DNA from: Chitinophaga pinensis
Lineage (GTDB): Bacteria; Bacteroidota; Bacteroidia; Chitinophagales; CAMDFR01
Assembly (NCBI GenBank): GCA_945860705.1
Contig: CAMART010000003.1
Location: forward strand, 62,001 to 126,000
Direction of reading: 5' to 3'
DNA length: 64,000 nt
A program made the position numbers and the translations under genes. Positions 9,658 to 19,698 of the stretch are shown one piece after another. Each line of letters opens with the position of its first letter. Position 1 is the stretch's first letter. The notes below the pieces were generated by a model that saw nothing but the letters and a program-made list of their open reading frames with translations, searched no databases and had not been told where the DNA came from.

Positions 9658-9741
9658 GACCAATCCACAGAAAATCATCTTCACAAAATAAATTCTATAA
9701 AATAAATATCAAGTAACTGGATTGGTCATAAGACCAACCAG
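9658..9741. other. Inverted repeats with two competing foldings between convergent genes
   Basis: GGATTGGTC (9719-9727) can pair with GACCAATCC (9658-9666) across 52 bases. It also overlaps a local hairpin, CTGG-A-TTGGTC / GACCAACCAG (9717-9741), with a 4-base loop and one bulged A. The two pairings exclude each other. No T run follows on either strand, so neither is a canonical terminator. Confidence 0.45.
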
Positions 9742-9757
9742 AGGTAAAATAATAAGA

Positions 9758-10771
9758 CTATTCTTTATCTATATTTTTTGTATCGTTTGATGTAGTATTG
9801 ATAAGATCATATTGTTCTTGAATTCGTTTTTTTCTACTATCTGTATTCAGTGATTTGATGATTTCTAATTCATCATATTGTATTTTGTCATACATAGAAA
9901 ATGGAGAAAAAGTTTTGAAAATAAGGGGCAGAATATCTACTAGCATAAAAGCCAAAATAAGCATAAATTCTGTAATGCCGATGATTGGATTCTCCTTTTT
10001 CAAAGTAGATAGTACTACTTCTCTTTTGAGATAATCAAAACTAGTATGTTTATCTATATTTGACTTTGCATTATTTTTTATCTGAATCAATTCATCATTT
10101 ACTAGATTAATTCGTTTTTGTTCTAAGTCTATTTCATTTTTGAGATTTGAGATTAATTCTTCTATTTTGCGTGTCCTAGGAAAATTGCCTTTTATATTAG
10201 GAATTCCAGAACTACTACCACAAGGCAAATCGAGTTTAGTGCCACTCTGCTCTGCTGTAAGTAATTTTTCATAACATCTTTTTGTTTCTATTAATTCTCT
10301 TAGATTATAGCTTATAGTATCATAAGATGAAAGGTACTTTTTCTCTTCTATCACTATAGAATTATCTTTATCTTTTATGATTCTTTCTGTAATACTTCCT
10401 TCAAAATACATCAATACAAAGGGATGAGAGATAATAATACCTAGTACAATTGCAAAAAATAATCTTAAATAAAATGTGATATTTTTAAATTCATCTTTGT
10501 GATAAAGTTGTTTTCTATGAGTAGAAACAATATATCTATCAAAAGCGAAAACAATTGCACCCCATACGATTCCACCAAAAATAAAATAGAATTCATGTTG
10601 TGCTATTTTATCAATTGTAGATAAGGCATAAGTCATAGAAATACAACCTAATATAGCAGGAATCAATACAAGCGTACCTATCCCTATATGCTTTGTTCTG
10701 ACAGAGTCTTCACATTTTGCTAATAAATTTTTGTCTGCACCAGAGCACCAAATAAAAAACGCTTCTATCAT
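9758..10771 (-). CDS. DUF4407-family membrane protein
   Basis: The 337-residue protein has four predicted membrane helices: about residues 30-51, 61-78, 101-122, and one around the ITEFMLILAFMLVDILPLIF stretch. A long charged coiled-coil segment lies between helices 3 and 4. The N-terminal FIWCSGAD and the VFAFDRYIV motif match the DUF4407 family of Bacteroidota and Actinobacteria, whose function is unknown. The gene sits alone, convergent with the UbiB-family gene, and about 100 AT-rich bases separate it from glpK. Confidence 0.75.
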   Translation of the reverse strand: MIEAFFIWCSGADKNLLAKCEDSVRTKHIGIGTLVLIPAILGCISMTYALSTIDKIAQHEFYFIFGGIVWGAIVFAFDRYIVSTHRKQLYHKDEFKNITFYLRLFFAIVLGIIISHPFVLMYFEGSITERIIKDKDNSIVIEEKKYLSSYDTISYNLRELIETKRCYEKLLTAEQSGTKLDLPCGSSSGIPNIKGNFPRTRKIEELISNLKNEIDLEQKRINLVNDELIQIKNNAKSNIDKHTSFDYLKREVVLSTLKKENPIIGITEFMLILAFMLVDILPLIFKTFSPFSMYDKIQYDELEIIKSLNTDSRKKRIQEQYDLINTTSNDTKNIDKE

Positions 10772-10873
10772 AATTAAAATATTAATATAAATGTATAATG
10801 AAATATGTTAACTATTTAGTATATAAATTACATAATTTATATAATTATAGTATTTTAACTTTTGATGTTCTCC

Positions 10874-13760
<2,887 letters not shown>

Positions 13761-13856
13761 TAATTTATAAATACATTTCGTTAATAAAAACTATTTGGTA
13801 TATACTTTGTAATACACATATTTATAAATAACTTCGTACTCTGATAAAAAAATAAA

Positions 13857-15785
13857 ATGAATAAGATTATAGTATCACTTTGTATATCATTTAGTATTGT
13901 ATTTACGAGCTGTTATAGCCAAGTACAAACAATAAAAAATGTAGATAAAAAAGCGGCGAATTTTGCAACAGAAGGAATTATATCAATGCGTCAAGGACAA
14001 ATAGATAAAGCCATTGAATATTTAAAGATGTCACTAGAGATTGCACCTAATTTTATAGATGCAAATAGCACATTAGGATTATTATACTATGACTTTAAAA
14101 AAGATAATATTAAAGCTGAAGAGTATTTATTAAAAACAATCAAACTTGACCCAAATTACGATTTTAATGTTTATATCACTTTAGCTCAAATTAAATTATC
14201 TCAACAAAAATTTGATGAAGCAAAAGAATTTGCTAGTTATGTTGTAAATTCAAAAGAAGAAAGTGCTAGCGAACGACTAAAAAAAGAGTGTAGAAGAATT
14301 ATTGCTAATTCTGAATTTGCAGAAGAAGCTATGAAAAATCCAGTTGAATATAATCCAAAGAATCTAGGTAATGCTATAAATTCAAAATCTGATGATTATT
14401 TCGCTGCACTTACAGCAGACGAACAAAATTTATACTATACAAGAATTGAACACAGTAGAGTATCTTTTCCACAAGAAGATATTTATGAAAGTAAATTTAA
14501 TAATGGTATTTGGTCAAATTCTATCCCTTTATCTGCTTCTATTAATTCCCCAGAATATAATGAAGGAGCAATAGCTGTCTCTCCAACAGGGAAATACTTA
14601 TTTTTTACTAAATGTGAAAGCCCAGATTGTATTGGGAGTTGTGATATTTTTTTAGCAAAAAGATTAGGTAGTGAATGGGTAAACCCTAATAATCTTTCAC
14701 CTATAATAAATACTAGAGGTAAGGAGACACAACCATCAATTTCAGGTGATGGTAAAGATTTATATTTTGTTAAAAGCACTGCAAATAACAGGCTAGATAT
14801 CTATGTAAGTCATCTAGATGAAAAAACAGGTTTCGGTACACCAATTAGTTTAGGTGACATTATAAATACTGAATTTGATGAAGAAAGACCATTTATTCAT
14901 CCAGATAACAAAACATTATATTTTGTTTCAAATGGTCATCCAGGAATGGGAGGAATGGATATTTTTATGAGTAAAAAAGACGCTGATGGTAATTGGTCTA
15001 AACCAATAAATTTAGGGTATCCTATTAATACTTCTGATGATGAATATGGTTTATTTGTTAGTACATTAAAAAATACTGCATATATTAGTTCAGAAAGAAA
15101 AGAAGGTTTTGGAGGCTTGGATATTTATTCGTTTGAATTGCCAAAAGAATCGAGACCTGATGAAGTAACATATGTAAAAGGCATCATCACAGATGCAGAT
15201 ACTAAAATGATGCTTCAAGCAAATATTCAATTATATGATGTAGCAACAGGACAGAAAATAACTAGTATGACTTCTGATGCGAAAAATGGTTCATTCCTTG
15301 TGACGCTTCCTATTGGTAAAGACTATATGTGCAATGTATCGAAAGATGGTTACTTGTTTTATTCAGAAAATTTTTCATTGATTGATTATACAGACAAAGA
15401 GCCATTTTTACTAGATATACAACTCAACAAAATCAAAGAAGGGGTAAGTATAGTGCTAAAAAATATTTTCTTTGAAACTGCCAAAGCCACACTCAAAGAT
15501 GAATCTAAAACAGAGCTTAATAAATTGGTAGAGCTACTTACAAAAAATCCGACAATAAAAATAGAAATAGGTGGACATACTGATAATGTAGGGGTAGATG
15601 CAGAAAATCTAAAACTATCTGATGCTAGAGCTGTGGCTGTGAAAAATTATTTGACTGCTAACGGAATAAGTGCTGATAGACTCAGTACGAAAGGATATGG
15701 CGAAACGCAACCTATAGCAGATAATAATACAGAAGTTGGCAGAGCAAAAAATAGAAGAACGGAATTTAAGGTAATTTCAAAATAA
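13857..15785 (+). CDS. porE: OmpA-family lipoprotein with TPR and PD40 propeller (PorE-like T9SS component)
   Basis: The 642-residue protein starts with a lipoprotein signal (VFTSC, Cys19). It then has TPR repeats (about 30-150), a PD40-type beta-propeller (about 180-440, with repeated YLFFTK / LYFVKS / LYFVSNG strands), a carboxypeptidase-regulatory-like domain (about 445-530) and an OmpA-C domain. The last includes IEIGGHTDNVG and the peptidoglycan-binding region NLKLSDARAVAVKNYL. This is the domain order of Porphyromonas PorE, which anchors the type IX secretion machine to peptidoglycan. Other Bacteroidota OmpA paralogues share it, so the gene name is tentative. Confidence 0.78.
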   Translation: MNKIIVSLCISFSIVFTSCYSQVQTIKNVDKKAANFATEGIISMRQGQIDKAIEYLKMSLEIAPNFIDANSTLGLLYYDFKKDNIKAEEYLLKTIKLDPNYDFNVYITLAQIKLSQQKFDEAKEFASYVVNSKEESASERLKKECRRIIANSEFAEEAMKNPVEYNPKNLGNAINSKSDDYFAALTADEQNLYYTRIEHSRVSFPQEDIYESKFNNGIWSNSIPLSASINSPEYNEGAIAVSPTGKYLFFTKCESPDCIGSCDIFLAKRLGSEWVNPNNLSPIINTRGKETQPSISGDGKDLYFVKSTANNRLDIYVSHLDEKTGFGTPISLGDIINTEFDEERPFIHPDNKTLYFVSNGHPGMGGMDIFMSKKDADGNWSKPINLGYPINTSDDEYGLFVSTLKNTAYISSERKEGFGGLDIYSFELPKESRPDEVTYVKGIITDADTKMMLQANIQLYDVATGQKITSMTSDAKNGSFLVTLPIGKDYMCNVSKDGYLFYSENFSLIDYTDKEPFLLDIQLNKIKEGVSIVLKNIFFETAKATLKDESKTELNKLVELLTKNPTIKIEIGGHTDNVGVDAENLKLSDARAVAVKNYLTANGISADRLSTKGYGETQPIADNNTEVGRAKNRRTEFKVISK

Positions 15786-15845
15786 ATCTAAAGGCTTGTA
15801 TATCTATAAATATCATAGTATTTTTATAATCTAAATATAATAGCT

Positions 15846-16205
15846 ATGATATTTTTTGGAACTAGTAAAGAAAAATCTACAAACACAGAATTAGTGCCAT
15901 TTGAAACCTGCTCAAAGTGTAATACAAAAGATAGTACTTATGTAACTACACTCATCAGATATGCTCATTTGTATTGGATACCTCTTGTACCTGCTGGAAA
16001 AAGAACTGTTGTATTTTGCAATCATTGCAAAGCAAATTATAACTCTACTGGGCTCACTGCACAAGGCAAAGCCTACTGTGATGAATTTGAATCTAAACAA
16101 AGTTACCCATGGAGCTATTGGACTATCTCATTAATAATATTAGCTATTGGAGCTTATATGTTTTTGTCTTTTTTGTTTCATTTTATAGTTAACTTATTTA
16201 GGTAA
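15846..16205 (+). CDS. Small zinc-ribbon membrane protein
   Basis: The 119-residue protein has two cysteine pairs (CSKC near residue 22 and CNHC near residue 58) that form a zinc ribbon, and a C-terminal hydrophobic helix (WTISLIILAIGAYMFLSFLF). It resembles the zinc-ribbon proteins of unknown function common in Bacteroidota. Its TAA stop is followed with no gap, and in the same frame, by the TTG start of the acyltransferase, so the two are surely cotranscribed. Confidence 0.72.
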   Translation: MIFFGTSKEKSTNTELVPFETCSKCNTKDSTYVTTLIRYAHLYWIPLVPAGKRTVVFCNHCKANYNSTGLTAQGKAYCDEFESKQSYPWSYWTISLIILAIGAYMFLSFLFHFIVNLFR

Positions 16206-17075
16206 TTGAAATATTTCTTCTTTTTACTCTACAAAATATTTGTAAGACCGCTGTCCTATTTACCTTTAGTTTTTTTATATAAAATAGGGAATGTGTTTTA
16301 TTTTTTTCTGCATTATATTTTTAGATATAGATATGAGGTGATTTATAAAAATCTGAGCAACTCTTTTCCTGAAAAAACAACATCAGAAAAAACAGCAATC
16401 ATCAAAAAATATTATTGGTTTCTTACAGATTTGATGGCAGAAAACCTCAAAGCGATGACCATATCTGACTCTGAAATAGAGCAAAGAGTCACATATAAAA
16501 ACATTGAATTGATAGAGGAGCTAGTAGCAAAAAACAAGTCTATAAGTATACTCACTGCACACTATGGCAATTTTGAATGGATGCTGATGACTATCAATAA
16601 ACACTTGCCCTTACAAGTTTTTTCTTTTTATAATTATATAGCTAATCCATATTTCAGAGACGAAATCATTAATAATAGAACTCGCAATGGATTGAAACTT
16701 TTACTTACCAATGAAGCCTATGATTTCTATAAAAATCCTATAGAAAAAATATATGCAAATATTTTCGCTTCAGATCAATCGCCATCCAATTTAAAAAATG
16801 TTTATTGGACAGACTTTTTAAATCAAGACACTGCATTTCTAACTGGTGCAGCTCGATACTCTCAAATGCATGATACAGCTATAGTGTATATGAGTATAGC
16901 TCAAACATCTCGTGGATACTATGAAATCAGTTTCAAAAAAATACTAGATAATGCTCATGAACATAGCAGAGATGAAATCATGAAACTATACGTATCTGCT
17001 CTAGAAACTCAAATAAAACAACAACCAGAATACTGGCTCTGGTCTCATAAAAGGTGGAAGAAAAAACGAAATTAA
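16206..17075 (+). CDS. Lysophospholipid / lipid A acyltransferase (LpxL-HtrB family)
   Basis: The 289-residue membrane-bound acyltransferase has an N-terminal hydrophobic segment and the catalytic HX4E motif HYGNFE (His119, Glu124). The ASDQSPS stretch matches the second conserved block of the family. LpxL-type enzymes add secondary acyl chains to lipid A; Bacteroidota relatives may also act on other lysolipids. The start is TTG, because the preceding in-frame codon is the TAA of the zinc-ribbon gene and the next in-frame ATG would remove the N-terminal helix. Confidence 0.82.
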   Translation: MKYFFFLLYKIFVRPLSYLPLVFLYKIGNVFYFFLHYIFRYRYEVIYKNLSNSFPEKTTSEKTAIIKKYYWFLTDLMAENLKAMTISDSEIEQRVTYKNIELIEELVAKNKSISILTAHYGNFEWMLMTINKHLPLQVFSFYNYIANPYFRDEIINNRTRNGLKLLLTNEAYDFYKNPIEKIYANIFASDQSPSNLKNVYWTDFLNQDTAFLTGAARYSQMHDTAIVYMSIAQTSRGYYEISFKKILDNAHEHSRDEIMKLYVSALETQIKQQPEYWLWSHKRWKKKRN

Positions 17076-17296
17076 AATCTAGATACTAGACGCTAGATAT
17101 TAGATACTAGAAAAAAACAACTTATTATTTCGAACTTACCATAGGATATACCATGATTGAAATATATTAACTGCACCTGCGTTAGAATTTAATACTTTAG
17201 GTCAAGTAGTATTTCACCCATGTTATTTCCTCAATTGGGAAGTGCCTTTATATATTAAGAAGTAAGATTTCAATAATATAAGTTGTAACAATTAAT

Positions 17297-17530
17297 TTAT
17301 TTCTTATTAAGTAATAAGTCACTTAATTCTATTTGCATACCATCTGCTAATTCTTTTAGATAAACAATAGATGGATTTATATATCCTTTTTCTAATCTAT
17401 TTATATTCTGTCTATCTTTATCTGTAAGCCTTGCTAATTCAGACTGTGTGATATCAAGACTTTCTCTTTTAGATTTAACGAGTTGTCCAATTTCAATTAA
17501 AAAATTTCGCTTATCTTTTTTTGAAATCAT
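17297..17530 (-). CDS. XRE-family helix-turn-helix regulator
   Basis: I place the start at 17530 (MISKKDKRN), giving 77 residues. The frame is open 36 codons further, but that part is hydrophobic and lies in the divergent promoter region. Residues 9-70 form a Cro/C1-type domain: IGQLVKSKRESLDITQSELARL, then DRQNINRLEKGYINPSIVYLKELADGM. It is divergent from the split lipoprotein gene, with about 100 bases between the starts that hold a perfect 7-bp inverted repeat (17565-17584), so control of both directions is likely. No toxin partner is adjacent. Confidence 0.85.
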   Translation of the reverse strand: MISKKDKRNFLIEIGQLVKSKRESLDITQSELARLTDKDRQNINRLEKGYINPSIVYLKELADGMQIELSDLLLNKK

Positions 17531-17564
17531 TAAAAGCGAAATTGATATATAGTATGAAAAAAAA

Positions 17565-17584
17565 TGTAATCGTACTTGATTACA
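17565..17584. promoter_or_regulatory. Candidate operator, TGTAATC-N6-GATTACA
   Basis: A perfect inverted repeat with 7-base arms and a 6-base spacer lies in the divergent region between the XRE regulator and the lipoprotein gene. Size and symmetry fit a dimeric Cro/C1-type repressor. Assignment to the neighbouring regulator is inferred from position. Confidence 0.55.
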
Positions 17585-17636
17585 AAAAATAATATTTATA
17601 TCTTGTATTAATATTGTTAACATAAATAAAAAAAAC

Positions 17637-17942
17637 ATGAAAAATTTAAAATTTTTGTTTGTACTTATTTTTATAATAAGTATATTTAGTTGTAGAAAAG
17701 ATATTCAAAAATCTTATGTAGAAAAATCAATAAAGAAACTTACTTATACAAGCAAAAAAACAAATGAATCAAATAAAACAATTTCACAAATTAATTACGA
17801 ACTAGTTGATGGTCGATTAAAATTTGAGAATAAAGAAGATTTTAATGATATGCTCATAGGATTAGATAATGAAGTATTGGATGATTGGGAAGGAAGTATA
17901 GGTTTTACATCTTATAGAACTAGTACTAATAAGGAAGTATAG
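17637..17942 (+). CDS. Lipoprotein, N-terminal part of a gene split by a 41-bp duplication
   Basis: The 101-residue product has a lipoprotein signal (IISIFSC, Cys19) and ends in a premature TAG inside the second copy of a perfect 41-bp tandem repeat. Removing one copy puts this frame in register with the downstream frame at 17972 and gives a single protein of about 372 residues. The region around WEGSIGFTSYRT, joined to LNGNGIIQVSPFIFKL from the second part, resembles Bacteroidota surface lipoproteins that I know only as domains of unknown function. As it stands, only a truncated lipoprotein would be made. Confidence 0.7.
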   Translation: MKNLKFLFVLIFIISIFSCRKDIQKSYVEKSIKKLTYTSKKTNESNKTISQINYELVDGRLKFENKEDFNDMLIGLDNEVLDDWEGSIGFTSYRTSTNKEV

Positions 17943-17971
17943 GTTTTACATCTTATAGAACTAGTACTAAT
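17890..17971 (+). repeat. Perfect 41-bp tandem duplication causing a frameshift
   Basis: Bases 17890-17930 and 17931-17971 are identical over 41 bases. Because 41 is not a multiple of three, the second copy shifts the frame and brings a TAG at 17940-17942. With one copy, codons run on from ACT AGT ACT AAT directly into ATG GAA GAA at the start of the downstream frame. Confidence 0.97.
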
Positions 17972-18796
17972 ATGGAAGAAGCATTAGATGATGCATTAGA
18001 AAGTGAAACAGAACTAAACCTAAGTGATAGACAGCTTGCTTCTGTACTAAATGGAAATGGAATAATTCAGGTAAGTCCATTTATTTTTAAATTAATACCA
18101 GAAACTAGAACAGTATTAGTATTGGACGAAGTAAATATTTCAAATTTGAGCCTTTTACAAACATCTACTACTGCTAATAATGATGCATTTATTTTTGAAT
18201 ATTCATTTGATGAAGATGTGTTTGATGAACTAGAAGCTCAGCCAGACCCTAGCTCCAGAACTAGTGCGAGGCAAGGTTGTAATGATAAATATGCTAGAGC
18301 TAGTACAGATAAATATAATAACGAAGAGTCTTGTGGTTGGATATATGTGTCTGGAGCAAATAGAAAATTTAAATATTGGGCAAAACTAGATTATAATAGT
18401 GCTGGAATCAATAAAAAATTCTTTTTAGATATTAAAAGAAGACAAAGAACTCATACAAGTGCTTGGAGAAAACCTTGGGCAGCTACAAATGTAGATTTTA
18501 CGGCTCAATGGGCATATTGTACTAGATGTGGAGCTGAAAGTACAGGAGAATGTCCATCACCACAAACTGTAGAATCAAGTATTCATACAAAATTCAATCC
18601 ATATAGAACTTCAGTACCTGGTATAACAGGTACTTTATATTATTGGTCTAATGTAACCGATAGAGAATACGTATTCTATAGAGGAACAAGGTCGTTAAAA
18701 TCATATTATGCAAGAGCACAAACTAAATATTATTCGTGTGAAGGATCTATACTAGCGCCAAGTACAAGATATTTGTTAATAGAAGATTATAATTAA
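17972..18796 (+). CDS. C-terminal part of the split lipoprotein gene
   Basis: This 274-residue frame opens with the ATG just after the second 41-bp copy, 29 bases past the premature stop. It has no signal peptide of its own and is best read as the lost C-terminal part of the lipoprotein; reinitiation at this ATG is possible but would leave the product in the cytoplasm. It has LNGNGIIQVSPFIFKL at the start, then a cysteine-containing region (QGCNDKY, ESCGWIY, YCTRCGAESTGEC). Its stop is 3 bases before the next start, so it is in an operon with the beta-barrel gene. Confidence 0.7.
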   Translation: MEEALDDALESETELNLSDRQLASVLNGNGIIQVSPFIFKLIPETRTVLVLDEVNISNLSLLQTSTTANNDAFIFEYSFDEDVFDELEAQPDPSSRTSARQGCNDKYARASTDKYNNEESCGWIYVSGANRKFKYWAKLDYNSAGINKKFFLDIKRRQRTHTSAWRKPWAATNVDFTAQWAYCTRCGAESTGECPSPQTVESSIHTKFNPYRTSVPGITGTLYYWSNVTDREYVFYRGTRSLKSYYARAQTKYYSCEGSILAPSTRYLLIEDYN

Positions 18797-18799
18797 TAT

Positions 18800-19585
18800 A
18801 TGAGATTATTTTTATTAGTTATTTTAACATCATACTCAGTTTTTTGTGCAGAAGCACAAAAAACTGAGTATGGTATTTTGATGAATTATGGGGTAAATTA
18901 TACAACTAATAAAGTGGTATTTTCAGACTTAACAAACAATTTTAAAGCATATAATGTCCCTAATTTCAAGTTTCAATTTGGCGCATATATCACATTGAAA
19001 AATCACTATCATATCGAATGTAACTATAGGTGGGCTATAATTTCTATAGGATATAAATATAGTCGCATACTAAATTTGGAAAAAGGTGTTCATTCTTCAA
19101 GAACATATAGTCCACATAATAACTTTAACGTATTATTTGGTTATAATATTTTTAATAAGAAGTTATCAATAATGCCATATATAGGTATTAATTATATGTT
19201 TGATAATAATTATAATACTATTAGGGGAGGTTATTCTAGAAGTGGTGGCGAAGTATATGATTCTACAGGTACTATACTAATCAGTTCTGATTCTGAAGGT
19301 AATGATAGTGCTTATATGCCTAGAAAAGATATATTTGGTGTAGATATGGGTATTAGATTAAACTATAAAATAAAGATGATAAATTTCATGTTTAATATTG
19401 GCTATACACAAGGATTAAGTACTTATTTTTATGGAAGATACTATAGTCATGAATACAGAAGAGAACCATATCTAAATACAGGAATGTTTAAACATTTACT
19501 AAAAAGTAATTCTTCTTATTTATATATGACAGCAGGTATATCACTTAATATAGGATATTGGATTAAAAGGAAAAGTAATACTTAA
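18800..19585 (+). CDS. Outer-membrane beta-barrel-like protein
   Basis: The 261-residue protein has a signal peptide ending near AEAQ (residue 20). The mature part has alternating strands rich in Tyr, Asn and Gly (for example HIECNYRWAIISIGYKYSR and MINFMFNIGYTQGLSTYFYG), typical of small Bacteroidota porin-fold proteins. It lies 3 bases after the split lipoprotein gene and is probably its partner at the outer membrane. A perfect 17-bp inverted repeat lies within the signal-peptide codons (18833-18870). I do not recognise a specific family. Confidence 0.7.
   Translation: MRLFLLVILTSYSVFCAEAQKTEYGILMNYGVNYTTNKVVFSDLTNNFKAYNVPNFKFQFGAYITLKNHYHIECNYRWAIISIGYKYSRILNLEKGVHSSRTYSPHNNFNVLFGYNIFNKKLSIMPYIGINYMFDNNYNTIRGGYSRSGGEVYDSTGTILISSDSEGNDSAYMPRKDIFGVDMGIRLNYKIKMINFMFNIGYTQGLSTYFYGRYYSHEYRREPYLNTGMFKHLLKSNSSYLYMTAGISLNIGYWIKRKSNT
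18833..18870 (+). repeat. Perfect 17-bp inverted repeat in the signal-peptide codons
   Basis: Bases 18833-18849 are the exact reverse complement of 18854-18870, with loop AGAA. In mRNA this is a long uninterrupted hairpin that starts 33 bases after the start codon, in codons for about residues 12-24 of the beta-barrel protein. No T run follows, so it is not an ordinary terminator. Confidence 0.95.
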
Positions 19586-19647
19586 TTAGATATAACTATA
19601 GACTTATCATTTTGACAATGTTAAGTATAATAACTTCATCAACAATT

Positions 19648-19695
19648 TTCAAATCCGCTAATTATCAAATCTGCTAATTATCAAATCTGCTAATT
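19648..19695 (+). repeat. Three 16-bp tandem repeats
   Basis: The unit ATCAAATCTGCTAATT occurs at 19664-19679 and 19680-19695. A copy with two differences (19648-19663) precedes them. The array ends 4 bases before the stop codon of the HPPD gene and lies between convergent genes. Confidence 0.9.
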
Positions 19696-19698
19696 AGA

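Noticed and set aside
9717-9741. Hairpin between the UbiB-family and DUF4407 genes as a terminator
   Set aside because: No T run follows on either strand.
17297-17530. Antitoxin of a toxin-antitoxin pair
   Set aside because: No toxin-like gene is adjacent; the neighbours are an acyltransferase and envelope proteins.
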